Assembly (NCBI RefSeq): GCF_013410945.1
Contig: NZ_JACCCH010000001.1
Location: forward strand, 434,001 to 498,000
DNA from: Leifsonia sp. AK011
Lineage (GTDB): Bacteria; Actinomycetota; Actinomycetes; Actinomycetales; Microbacteriaceae
DNA length: 64,000 bases
Direction: 5' to 3'
The translations under genes and the position numbers were made by a program. The notes below the pieces were generated by a model. The model was not told the DNA's origin and ran no database searches. It was given only the letters and a program-made list of their open reading frames with translations. Position 1 is the stretch's first letter; the number at the start of each line of letters is the position of its first letter. This document shows positions 15,425 through 23,325 of this stretch, piece after piece.

Positions 15425-16531
15425 ATGGCAGCACCTGTACTGACGGCTCGATCCGAGTCACGAACGGCCGTCGGCGCGGAATCCGAGGCCCTCGTAGCAA
15501 GCGGAATCGCGGGCGTTGTCGGTGCCGCCGTGGGCGGAATCGTCTTCGCCGGTAGTTCCCCGTCGCTCTGGGGCGGCTGGTCGATCGGCCTGCTCGCCGC
15601 CATTACCGTTCTCGCGCTCTCGGTGGTTGCGAGCTACATCGGTTACTGGCGCTCCCGCCACCTGCCAGGGCAGGAGTGGCGACTGAGCCTCGCACCGTGG
15701 AAATTCATTCTGGATGCCACGAACGTGGCCGCCGTCCACGCCCTGATCGCGGCCATCACCACGATCGCGGTCTTCGTGCTGCTCTCACTGAGCTTCCGTG
15801 GGGTAACGCTCGACGGGTGGGTGTCCGGGGCGAGCGTCGCGGCATCCGCTGGCCTGTCGGTGTACCTGGTCTACGTCTCGGTGTCGAAGATCGACACCTC
15901 CAAGCTCTCGACCCTTCTCGTCACGTTCATCGCGATCACGACGCTCACCAGCATGGCCACGGCCTCCGACCCGCAATGGTGGGAGTACCACTTCAGCCTT
16001 CTCGGCACGCTCGGTGACACCTCCGCGAACCTCTTCAACATCTCGCTCATCATTGCTGGCCTGCTCGTGACCACGTTCTCGCTCTACCTGCAGCGTGACA
16101 TCCACGCGCTGTTCGAGCTCGGCGTGCTGCGCTACGGCTGGGCTGCGCGCACCATCTCCGTGCTCTTCATCGTCATGGGCCTGATGCTCGCGGGGGTCGG
16201 GGTCTTCCCTCTGACCGTGAGCGTGGCACTGCACAACTTCTGCGCGGCCGGCATGTCGGTCGCGTTCGGCCTCCTGCTGCTGGCATCCCCGCTCGTGCTG
16301 CGCGGGATGCCCTGGACGTTCTTCGCCGTCACCGGCGCCTTCTTCGCGGCCATGGTCGGATCGGTCGTGCTGTTCGCCGGCACGGGCTACTTCAACCTGA
16401 CCTTCTTCGAACTCGTCGTCTTCATCATCATCTTCGGATGGATTGCGACGTTCATCCGTTTCCTGGGCGCGACAGTGGAGTCGGCCCAGGGCGACCTCAC
16501 GACTGAGAGAGGAGCCGACCATGGCTCGTAA
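15425..16531 (+). CDS. DUF998-family integral membrane protein
   Basis: 368 residues with about nine or ten hydrophobic segments spread over the whole length, short loops, and FNISLIIAGLLVTTFSLYLQ, typical of DUF998. The membrane role is unknown. Upstream about 55 residues are less typical and contain the first Ala/Gly-rich helix. The gene overlaps the following MarR regulator by 11 bases, so the two are probably co-translated and the regulator may control this operon; that is inference. Start ATG 15425 is supported by the -10 element six bases upstream. Confidence 0.8.
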   Translation: MAAPVLTARSESRTAVGAESEALVASGIAGVVGAAVGGIVFAGSSPSLWGGWSIGLLAAITVLALSVVASYIGYWRSRHLPGQEWRLSLAPWKFILDATNVAAVHALIAAITTIAVFVLLSLSFRGVTLDGWVSGASVAASAGLSVYLVYVSVSKIDTSKLSTLLVTFIAITTLTSMATASDPQWWEYHFSLLGTLGDTSANLFNISLIIAGLLVTTFSLYLQRDIHALFELGVLRYGWAARTISVLFIVMGLMLAGVGVFPLTVSVALHNFCAAGMSVAFGLLLLASPLVLRGMPWTFFAVTGAFFAAMVGSVVLFAGTGYFNLTFFELVVFIIIFGWIATFIRFLGATVESAQGDLTTERGADHGS

Positions 16532-17024
16532 GATCGACGAGGCCGGCGGCGGCCTGCCGGAGTACGCACTGCCCTACGAATCTGATGCACTGGGCAATCT
16601 CGTGCGGATCTCTGCCCTCCTGGCATCCGCATCCTTCCATCGAGCGCTCGCATCGTCGACCCCGATACCGGACGACCCGCACGCAGTCTCCGCGATGTAT
16701 GTACTCGCCGCCTGGGGGTCGCTGCGTCCCGGTGCGCTCGCTGTGCGACTCCACGTGTCACCTCCAACGGTCAGTCGCCTCGTGGAGAAGCTCTGTACGG
16801 CTGGTCTCGTGAAGCGCGTCGCCGATCCGCTCGACTCCCGCGCGAGCATTGTCGCGCTCACGTCAGCGGGTGCGACGGCGAGCGCGGAACTGTTCCGCCA
16901 GGGCGACCTCATGATGAACTCGCTGCTCGCGGGATGGACCGCAGAGGACAGGCAGCAGCTCACCGTGCTGCTGGAGCGCCTCGCCACCACGATGTCGTCA
17001 CGCACGGCACTCGTGGTGCGCTAG
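16521..17024 (+). CDS. MarR-family transcriptional regulator
   Basis: 167 residues. Winged-helix core: YVLAAWGSLRPGALAVRLHV, then SPPTVSRLVEKLCTAGLVKR as the recognition helix, VADPLDSRASIVALTSAG as the wing, and a C-terminal dimerisation helix. ATG 16521 has GAGAGGAG at 16506-16513 upstream and lies inside the 3' end of the DUF998 gene. It is convergent with the reductase gene; the two stop codons overlap (17021-17024). The ligand is unknown. It could autoregulate the DUF998 operon. Confidence 0.9.
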   Translation: MARKIDEAGGGLPEYALPYESDALGNLVRISALLASASFHRALASSTPIPDDPHAVSAMYVLAAWGSLRPGALAVRLHVSPPTVSRLVEKLCTAGLVKRVADPLDSRASIVALTSAGATASAELFRQGDLMMNSLLAGWTAEDRQQLTVLLERLATTMSSRTALVVR

Positions 17025-17548
17025 CGCTGGGCCCGGCTGTAGCGCAACTGCACGAGGCCTGAGTCGAAGGCCTCCGCCCCCTCGAGTCGCAGCGCGAGCG
17101 AGGGGATGCCAAGACCGAACAGCGGGATACCGCGGCCGAGGATCCGCGGGATCACCGAGATCACCAGGTCGTCGATGAGTCCCGCCGCCAGGAACGAACG
17201 GATGGTGGCACCCCCGTCGACGTAGACGCGGCGAACACCCTCGGAGCGCAACCTCTCGACGAGCGCCGTTGGATCCTCCGACGAGAACTCCTCGCCGTTG
17301 ACGGACTCCTTCGAGCCGCTCGTCAGGACGATGACCCGCTGGCCCGCATACGGCCACACCGGGAACCCGAGGCCCGCCTCGTAGGTGGCGCGACCCATGA
17401 CGATGGCGTCGACGGTCGCGATGAAATCGCCGTAGCCGTAGTCGGTCGTGGCGTCCTCCACGACAGAGAGAAAGTCGAGCGCGCCGTCATCCTCCGCGAT
17501 GAAGCCATCGAGGCTGGTGGCGATGAAGACGGAGCACTGGGGATTCAC
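17021..17548 (-). CDS. RibD C-terminal/dihydrofolate-reductase-fold protein
   Basis: 175 residues. The fold is recognised from VFIATSLDGFIAEDDGALDFL at the N-terminus, VDAIVMGRATYEAG, RVIVLTS, and VYVDGGATIRSFLAAGLIDDL followed by PRILGRGIPLFG. Such proteins are NADPH-dependent reductases of the DHFR/RibD group with mostly unknown substrates. Its GTG start is in a GTGA overlap with the cofD stop, so it is translationally coupled to an F420 biosynthetic gene, which hints at a flavin- or deazaflavin-linked role (inference). Confidence 0.88.
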   Translation of the reverse strand: MNPQCSVFIATSLDGFIAEDDGALDFLSVVEDATTDYGYGDFIATVDAIVMGRATYEAGLGFPVWPYAGQRVIVLTSGSKESVNGEEFSSEDPTALVERLRSEGVRRVYVDGGATIRSFLAAGLIDDLVISVIPRILGRGIPLFGLGIPSLALRLEGAEAFDSGLVQLRYSRAQR

Positions 17549-18549
17549 CTACCCAGTGTGGTGCCATCGGGGGACATTCGGCCGCGCGCCACGGCCAGTG
17601 CGGCCCGCGCGATCGCGATACTCGTGGGCCCATCGCGGAACCAGAGGGGCACGGCGACGGTCGAGATGCCCTCCGATTCGAGGGGGGCGATGGCTGCGGC
17701 ATCCACGTCGTCCACGAGCCACCCGTCGAGCAGGCCACCATCGCGGCGCGACCCGAGGTAGCGCGCCACGGCGAGCGCCGAGGTCTCCACCCCGACCGCG
17801 GTGAGGCACTGGTCTGCCATTCCGCGCACCACGGCGCCGCCGATGATGGGGGAGACGCCGACCACGGGAGCGGATGCCCGGAGCACCGCGTCACGGACGC
17901 CGGGGATCGACAGCACGGGGTCGAGCGAGACGATCGGGTTCGACGGCGCGAGCAGGATGACGTCGGCCGCCTCGATCGCCTCCAGCACTCCCGGTGCGGG
18001 CTGCGCCGACTCGAGACCGTGCGAGACGAAGGCGGTGGGCTCGAGCGCCGCCCGGTGGCGCGTCCACCACTCCTGGAAGTGCATCTCCCCCTCTGCGGTT
18101 ACGACGTGGGTCTCCACCTCGTCGTCGCTGACGGGCAGCATGCGCACGCCGATCGGCCAGCGTTCCGTCATCCGCTCGACGATCGCGGACAGGGGGAGCC
18201 CCTCACGCAGCAGGGCCGTTCGCGTGATGTGCGCCCCGAGGTCTAGGTCACCGAGGGTGAACCACGGCCAGCCGACGCCCCATGCCTGCAATTCGGCGGA
18301 CACCCGTTCCGTGTCGCCCACCCTGCCCCATCCGCGCTGCACATCGTTGACACCGGCGAGCGCGTACATGACGGTGTCGAGGTCCGGCGTGATGCGCAGA
18401 CCCGCGAGCCACATGTCGTCGCCGACGTTGATGATCGCGTTGACGGTCGCCGGGTCGGATGCCGCGGCGAGATGATCACGCAGGCCGAGGAGGAAGCGCG
18501 CGTTGCCGACCCCACCCCCGAGAACCGTGATGGTACGGATGTCTTCCAC
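17545..18549 (-). CDS. cofD: CofD, 2-phospho-L-lactate (phosphoenolpyruvyl) transferase of F420 biosynthesis
   Basis: 334 residues. Features: ITVLGGGVGNARFLLGL glycine-rich start, NVGDDMWLAGLRITPDLDT, then WFTLGDLDLGAHITRTALLREG, APSNPIVSLDPVL, SPIIGGAVVRGMAD, all typical of the CofD/FbiA family. The enzyme transfers the phosphoenolpyruvyl or phospholactyl group from its GDP derivative to the deazaflavin FO, giving (dehydro-)F420-0. No other F420 genes (fbiB/cofE, fbiC) are in the window. GTG 18549 is chosen to give the usual VEDIRTITVLGG start. It is divergent from the thioredoxin gene. Confidence 0.92.
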   Translation of the reverse strand: MEDIRTITVLGGGVGNARFLLGLRDHLAAASDPATVNAIINVGDDMWLAGLRITPDLDTVMYALAGVNDVQRGWGRVGDTERVSAELQAWGVGWPWFTLGDLDLGAHITRTALLREGLPLSAIVERMTERWPIGVRMLPVSDDEVETHVVTAEGEMHFQEWWTRHRAALEPTAFVSHGLESAQPAPGVLEAIEAADVILLAPSNPIVSLDPVLSIPGVRDAVLRASAPVVGVSPIIGGAVVRGMADQCLTAVGVETSALAVARYLGSRRDGGLLDGWLVDDVDAAAIAPLESEGISTVAVPLWFRDGPTSIAIARAALAVARGRMSPDGTTLGR

Positions 18550-18607
18550 CGCTCGATTCTGGCACGGTGCCCACCGGACATCCCGGGGTCCTCTGAGGCG
18601 ACCGGGG

Positions 18608-18619
18608 GATAATGGCGGC
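18608..18619 (+). promoter_or_regulatory. Leaderless promoter of the thioredoxin gene
   Basis: GATAAT (18608-18613), close to TATAAT, lies exactly six bases before the ATG at 18620. No Shine-Dalgarno is present. Confidence 0.55.
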
Positions 18620-19000
18620 ATGGCTACGCGAGAGATCACCATCGACAACCTGAGCGAGACAATCACCGACGGTGAGATCGTGCTGCTCGACTTCTGGGCA
18701 GAGTGGTGCGGGCCGTGCAGGATGTTCGGGCCGATCTTCGAGAAGGCCTCCGAGCAGAATGCCGACATCGTCTTCGGCAAGATCGACACCGAGGACCAGC
18801 GCGAGCTCGCCTCGGGCCTGCAGATCACCTCGATCCCGACCCTCATGGCGTTCCGCGACGGGATCCTCGTCTTCCGCCAGCCCGGCGCCCTGGGCCAGGC
18901 GCAGCTCGACCAGCTCATCGACGGCGTCAAGGGCCTCGACATGGACGCCGTGCGCGAGCAGGTCGCGGCACAGGTTGCTGCCGCGGACACCGAAAGCTAG
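18620..19000 (+). CDS. Thioredoxin-family protein
   Basis: 126 residues. Thioredoxin fold with LLDFWAEWCGPCRMFGPIFE (redox Cys30 and Cys33), then KIDTEDQRELASGLQITSIP containing the cis-Pro, and LMAFRDGILVFRQPGAL. A C-terminal helical extension of about 20 residues is added to the normal length of about 105. It is a second thioredoxin besides trxA at 50750, with no partner reductase beside it. Translation start is supported by the adjacent -10 element. Confidence 0.9.
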   Translation: MATREITIDNLSETITDGEIVLLDFWAEWCGPCRMFGPIFEKASEQNADIVFGKIDTEDQRELASGLQITSIPTLMAFRDGILVFRQPGALGQAQLDQLIDGVKGLDMDAVREQVAAQVAAADTES

Positions 19001-19100
19001 GTCCTCCCCTCGGAGTGGGTGATTCCGCGGTGGGGCTGCCGCTGCCATGATGATGGTGTCTCGCGGGAGACGATGACCCGACATCCCACGCCCAGGGAGC

Positions 19101-20888
19101 ATGATGCCCGGACTGTCCCGACGCCAGTTTCTTGCCGCAACGACCGCGCTCGCTGCTGCGACCGGCCTGGAACTGGATCCCCTCGGGCGCACTCTCGCCT
19201 CCGCGGCGACGCCCGCCGTCGACGCGCCGAGCACCCTGCTTCAGACGGTGCTGCAGGGCAAGGTCGTCTCCCGTCAGTACCGGTCGCTCGTCGCGGGACC
19301 AGGCGAGGCATACATCCCACGCATGGACGTGCTGGGCTCCGCACCGGGCTCGAGTCGGGCGACCGCACGCCGTTCGCTGCTCTACATGGCGCACCTCTCC
19401 GACATGCACGTGATCGAGGCGCAGTCACCCGGTCGCATCGAGCCGATGATCGTGCAGGACCACTCCGCGTGGGCGAGCGCCTTCCACCCGCATGATCCCC
19501 TGAGTCCGCACGTCACGGCGGCGATGGTCAAGGCGTTCTCCGACCTGCGGTACAGCCCGCTCACGGGAGCGCCCATGGGCGCTGCGATCGTGACGGGCGA
19601 CAGCGCCGACATGCACTCGCACAAGGAGCTTCGCTGGTACATCGACCTGCTCGATGGGGTGCCGGTCGATCCGACGGCGGACATCGGCGACACCTACACG
19701 GGAGTGCAGGCCTGGGCCGAGGCGGTGTGGGCGTATCGTCCGGGCGACCCGGCCGGTGGCCCCTTCGGCGAGTACGGGTTCCCGAGACTTCCGAGCCTGC
19801 TGGATGACGCGATCCGCACCCCGATCGCCTCGGTCGGGATGCCCGCCCCCTGGTACGCCGTCTACGGGAACCACGACACGCTCCTGCTCGGAACCTTCGA
19901 TGTGAGCTCGCAACTGAAGGCACTGGCCGTGGGTGGTCAGAAATCGTACTCACTCGAGGGCACGGCATCCATGGCCCTGAACGGTTATGCGTCGACGGCG
20001 AGCCCGCTGCAACGCGCGGTCGACGCGCTCGGTCTGCAATTCGGTCGGCCTGGGTTCCTGCCGGTGCCCGCCGACCCTGAACGGTTCCTGTTCGAGCAGG
20101 TCGACTTCATGGCGCAGCACTTCCTCACGGAGAGCACGCCAGGGCCGGTCGGCCACGGCTTCACCAAGCACAACCTGGAGACGGGCGAGACGTGGTGGAA
20201 GGCGGACCTCACCCCGAGCATCCGCGCCTTCGGGCTCGACACGTGCAATCAGGTCGCTGGCCCGGATGGCGCCGTGCCGGACGTGCAGTTCCAGTGGCTA
20301 CGGCGGGAACTCAAGGCCGCGACCGCCGAGAACAAGCTCGCGCTCATCTTCAGTCACCACAACTCGCTCACTCTCGAGAACCGGGCGCAGCGCCCGGGAC
20401 AGGAGCAGGTGCTCCATGGAGCCGAGGAGTTCATCGATCTGCTCCTCGAGTTCCCGGTCGTGGTCGGCTGGCTCAACGGTCACACCCACCTCAACCAGAT
20501 CCTCGCCCACCCGGGGCCCAAGGGCGGCTTCTGGGAAGTGACGACGGCGTCGTGCATCGACTTCCCCCAGCAGCAGCAGGTCGTGGAGCTCGTCGACAAC
20601 CGCGACGGCACGCTCTCGCTGTTCACGACGGTGGTGGATCACGCCTCGCCCGTGGTGCCAGGATCCAGCGGGTCCTACCTGGACCTCGCGGCACAGAGCC
20701 GCGAACTGGCCGTCAACGACTGGGCGGCCTTCCCGCTCATGCGGCGCGGGTCGCCGCTCGACCGCAACACCGAACTGCTCGTGAAGGCGCCGTTCGATCT
20801 CTCGACGATCACGGATGCCGCGCTCGAGTCGCAGCACATGGCAGCGCGTGCCCGCATTACCGCGTACGAGAAGGGACTCGACTCGTGA
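19101..20888 (+). CDS. Tat-exported metallophosphoesterase (TIGR03767-like)
   Basis: 595 residues. The N-terminus SRRQFLAATTALAAATG is a twin-arginine signal peptide. Calcineurin-type metal ligands occur in order: AHLSDMHVIE (DxH), VTGDSADMHS (GD), VYGNHDTLLL (GNHD), FSHHNSLT (H) and GWLNGHTHLNQI (GHTH). The long insertions match the actinobacterial TIGR03767 metallophosphoesterase group. Substrate is unknown; location is outside the membrane. ATG 19101 follows AGGGAG. Its stop overlaps the start of a lipoprotein gene by four bases, and a membrane protein follows in the same manner. Confidence 0.88.
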   Translation: MMPGLSRRQFLAATTALAAATGLELDPLGRTLASAATPAVDAPSTLLQTVLQGKVVSRQYRSLVAGPGEAYIPRMDVLGSAPGSSRATARRSLLYMAHLSDMHVIEAQSPGRIEPMIVQDHSAWASAFHPHDPLSPHVTAAMVKAFSDLRYSPLTGAPMGAAIVTGDSADMHSHKELRWYIDLLDGVPVDPTADIGDTYTGVQAWAEAVWAYRPGDPAGGPFGEYGFPRLPSLLDDAIRTPIASVGMPAPWYAVYGNHDTLLLGTFDVSSQLKALAVGGQKSYSLEGTASMALNGYASTASPLQRAVDALGLQFGRPGFLPVPADPERFLFEQVDFMAQHFLTESTPGPVGHGFTKHNLETGETWWKADLTPSIRAFGLDTCNQVAGPDGAVPDVQFQWLRRELKAATAENKLALIFSHHNSLTLENRAQRPGQEQVLHGAEEFIDLLLEFPVVVGWLNGHTHLNQILAHPGPKGGFWEVTTASCIDFPQQQQVVELVDNRDGTLSLFTTVVDHASPVVPGSSGSYLDLAAQSRELAVNDWAAFPLMRRGSPLDRNTELLVKAPFDLSTITDAALESQHMAARARITAYEKGLDS

Positions 20889-21232
20889 GACCGCTCGTTC
20901 TCGGAGTTGTTGCTCTCGCAGCGCTCGCCCTGGCAGGGTGCTCGGAGGTCGCCGCCATCGCGCCGGTGGGAGGCAACCGTCTCTCGGACGTGCGGTACGC
21001 GGCCATCGACGTGCTCGTCGACCGCGAGGTGCCGATCCTGACCGCGCCGGTCTGTTCGGTCTCCGACGACAAGGCCGTGTCCTGCGAAGGCGAGACCGTC
21101 GACGGCGAGGCCATCACCGTCACGTCGACGGCGGACGACCAGGCGAGCCTCACGATCGAGGTTGGCACGGAGACCCTCTTCACCGGTGTCATCCAGGACG
21201 TCCTGGATGCTGCGATGCGGCCAGCCTCGTGA
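20885..21232 (+). CDS. Small lipoprotein
   Basis: 115 residues. Signal peptide VLGVVALAALALAGC with lipobox LAGC (Cys19), then a beta-rich domain containing a Cys pair (VCSVSDDKAVSCEG) and VDGEAITVTSTADDQASLTIEVG. The small DUF4333-like size and pattern suggest a surface lipoprotein, but I cannot name the family. GTG start is in the GTGA overlap with the metallophosphoesterase stop, and its own stop overlaps the next gene by four bases. Confidence 0.8.
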   Translation: MRPLVLGVVALAALALAGCSEVAAIAPVGGNRLSDVRYAAIDVLVDREVPILTAPVCSVSDDKAVSCEGETVDGEAITVTSTADDQASLTIEVGTETLFTGVIQDVLDAAMRPAS

Positions 21233-21750
21233 GGCCGCTGTTGCTCGCCGCGATCGTCGTGGCCCATGCCGCGGTCCAGGGCCTGCTCGTGCTCGGGGAT
21301 CCGGTGCCGACTGGCGATCTCGGATTCGTGGCGCTCACCGTCGTCTCGGTGGTGGCACTCATCGTGGCCACGTGGGCGGGGCTCAGCGTGGTCACCCGCG
21401 CGTGGACCGTTCGCGGCCTCGCGTGGGTGGCGGCCGCCGTGGTTCTCACCGCCGTGCTGTCGGTACTCCTGCCTCCGCTCGCGCTCGTCGGTCTCGTGCT
21501 CGCGCTCTTCGTCGTTCCCGCCAGTGCCGCGGGTGACCCACTCGATGGCTTCCGTGCGTTCCGTCGCACGCCGGTGCGTCACGTGCTGGCCATTCTCGGC
21601 GTGGTACTTGCGTGCGTGGTGGCCTGGGTGGCGGCGCTGCTTCTCGGCCTGCTCGTGACGGGGGTCGCGGCATCCGTGGCCACTTGGCTGGTGTTCGGCG
21701 TGCTGGGCGTTCTCGTGCTGAGCTCATGGGTGAAGCTTCAGCGCAGCTAG
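21229..21750 (+). CDS. Multi-pass membrane protein, unknown function
   Basis: 173 residues with five or six hydrophobic helices: LLLAAIVVAHAAVQGLLVL, FVALTVVSVVALIVATWAGL, WVAAAVVLTAVLSVLLPPLALV, a loop with DPLDGFRAFRRTPVRH, then HVLAILGVVLACVVAWVAAL and VASVATWLVFGVLGVLVL. No family is recognised. The GTG start overlaps the lipoprotein stop (GTGA). The gene ends four bases into the convergent arginase-family gene. With the metallophosphoesterase and lipoprotein it forms a coupled three-gene envelope operon. Confidence 0.75.
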   Translation: MRPLLLAAIVVAHAAVQGLLVLGDPVPTGDLGFVALTVVSVVALIVATWAGLSVVTRAWTVRGLAWVAAAVVLTAVLSVLLPPLALVGLVLALFVVPASAAGDPLDGFRAFRRTPVRHVLAILGVVLACVVAWVAALLLGLLVTGVAASVATWLVFGVLGVLVLSSWVKLQRS

Positions 21751-22679
21751 CTCTTGCGCGGTCGCTCCGCTGCGAGGAAGAGGCACTCCATGGCGGCCTG
21801 AGCAGCGAGGCTGCCCGTGATGCCGAGGTGGTCATGCGGCGGGCTCACGGTGTTGATGTCGAACGCCACGAAGTCCAGGCCGCGCATGCCACGCAGGATG
21901 TCGAGACCCTCGCGAGCGGTGATGCCACCCCACGACGGAGTGACGACACCGGGGGAGACCGACGGGTCGAAGACGTCCATGTCCCAGCAGAGGTAGATGG
22001 GCACACCAGCGAACTTCTCGCGGATGCGCTCGAGGAGCGCCGGCACCCCCATCGCCGTGAGCTCGTTCATCGTGATGACCTCGTAGCCGAGGTCACGCGC
22101 GGTCTGGTTGACGCCCGGTACACCTCGGAACTCGGTGTCGCGCATGCCGACATGCAGGGAGGCCGCGGGATCGGCAATGCCCTCGGTGACCGAGTGGATG
22201 AACGTGTTCGCGTTGTTGTAGTCGTACGGGTAGATGCCGTCGTAGGCGTCGGTGTGGGCGTCGAAGTGCAGGATCGCGAAGTCGCGACCGAGGTGCTTCT
22301 TGAGCGCGCGGAGCTGGGGCAGGGTCACGGCACCGTCGCCGCCGAAGGTCAGCGGGGTGACGCCCGCCGCCACGATCTCGCCCACAGCGGCCTCGACCGC
22401 GGTGAAGCTTGTGGCCACATCGCCGGGCAGGACGTCGGCGTCGCCCACATCGACGACGCCGAGTTCCTCCAGGATGTCGACGCCGAACCCGTCGAGGTGT
22501 TCCGCGACGAGCGCCGAGTGGGTGCGCACGTGGGCGGGGCCGCTCCGCGCGCCCACCCTGGTGGGGTGGTACCCCATGTCGAAGGGCACGCCCATCACCG
22601 CGACACTGCTGCCGGTGAGGTCACGGGTGGCGGGCACACCGAAGAGGGTTCCGACGGGGGTCAGGGAGGCGGCATCCAT
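21747..22679 (-). CDS. Arginase/agmatinase-family protein with altered active-site motifs
   Basis: 310 residues of the ureohydrolase fold: VAVMGVPFDMGYHPTRVGARSGP, LTFGGDGAVTLPQL, FAILHFDAHTDAYDG, CWDMDVFDPSVSPGV, and AFDINTVSPPHD near the end. The DAHxD and DxDxxDP metal motifs are intact. The usual GGDHS reads GGDGA, so the His that binds the first Mn ion is missing, and the later HG motif reads NANTF. It may therefore use a different metal arrangement or substrate from agmatinase or arginase. ATG 22679 is preceded by TAGCAT seven bases upstream, suggesting a leaderless transcript. Divergent from a cupin lipoprotein. Confidence 0.85.
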   Translation of the reverse strand: MDAASLTPVGTLFGVPATRDLTGSSVAVMGVPFDMGYHPTRVGARSGPAHVRTHSALVAEHLDGFGVDILEELGVVDVGDADVLPGDVATSFTAVEAAVGEIVAAGVTPLTFGGDGAVTLPQLRALKKHLGRDFAILHFDAHTDAYDGIYPYDYNNANTFIHSVTEGIADPAASLHVGMRDTEFRGVPGVNQTARDLGYEVITMNELTAMGVPALLERIREKFAGVPIYLCWDMDVFDPSVSPGVVTPSWGGITAREGLDILRGMRGLDFVAFDINTVSPPHDHLGITGSLAAQAAMECLFLAAERPRKS

Positions 22680-22692
22680 GATCCGGATGCTA
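22680..22692 (-). promoter_or_regulatory. Candidate leaderless promoter of the arginase-family gene
   Basis: TAGCAT on the minus strand (22692-22687) is seven bases before the ATG; no Shine-Dalgarno is seen. Confidence 0.4.
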
Positions 22693-22773
22693 CGTCCCCA
22701 GCGTTGCCTCCGTGTTTCGTGCCGCGCGGCGCACGCCGCACTGCCCGAGCCACGCGTGGTGCAGGATGAGCCC

Positions 22774-23247
22774 ATGCCGCCTCTCGGACGCTCCGCCCTT
22801 GTTCTTCTCGCCTGCGCCGCCGTGCTCTCGAGGTGCGCGGCGAGCCCAGCACCCGTGGCCACCCCGACGCCGGCTGCATCCCCCGTGCCCGTCGCCGTCG
22901 AGGAGCTCGGCGCCGGGGAGCAGCCCGACGGCGTCGACGTCGATGTCGATGGCCCGACGCAGGTGGTGTTCCGGCGCATCACGCTCGCCCCGGGCGCTGG
23001 TACCGGCGAGCACTGCCACGCTGGCCAGCTGGTGGCCGTTGTGGAGGAGGGCACCTTCACGCACTATGCCCCGACCTACCCCGATGGGGTGCACGTGTAC
23101 ACGGCGGGCCAGTCGATCATCGAGGGCTCGGGCTACGTGCACCAGGGCGTGAACGAGAGTGATGCTGACGTCGTGCTGCTCGTCACCTATGTGATCGAGG
23201 AGGGGCAGCCTCTCGCCCAGACCGACCTCGCGCTCTGCGACAGCTGA
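22774..23247 (+). CDS. Secreted cupin-domain protein, probable lipoprotein
   Basis: 157 residues. A hydrophobic signal (SALVLLACAAVLSRC) is followed by a Thr/Pro/Ala-rich linker and a cupin barrel with GTGEHCHAGQLVAVVEEG (metal-binding His/Glu pattern) and EGSGYVHQGVNESD (second His). The lipobox is unusual: LSRC with Arg before the Cys, so lipidation is uncertain. ATG 22774 is chosen at the start of the signal peptide. Function is unknown; exported single-domain cupins of this kind are often annotated only as cupin-domain proteins. Confidence 0.8.
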   Translation: MPPLGRSALVLLACAAVLSRCAASPAPVATPTPAASPVPVAVEELGAGEQPDGVDVDVDGPTQVVFRRITLAPGAGTGEHCHAGQLVAVVEEGTFTHYAPTYPDGVHVYTAGQSIIEGSGYVHQGVNESDADVVLLVTYVIEEGQPLAQTDLALCDS

Positions 23248-23256
23248 GCCTTCGGG

Positions 23257-23315
23257 ACACGGCTGAGGCCGCCCCGATGCTCGCATTCGCGGCATCGGGA
23301 CGGCCTCACCGTGTT
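23257..23315. terminator. Strong terminator between convergent genes
   Basis: GAGGCCGCCCCGATGC (23265-23280) pairs with GCATCGGGACGGCCTC (23292-23307) with one mismatch, and the outer ACACGG/CCGTGT bases extend the stem. It separates the cupin gene from the large minus-strand CWB2 gene. Confidence 0.75.
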
Positions 23316-23325
23316 CCCTTGCTAC

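Noticed and set aside
20815-21750. Upstream in-frame extension of the membrane protein into the lipoprotein gene
   Set aside because: Coupled GTGA starts at 20885 and 21229 give the recognisable signal peptide and first helix.
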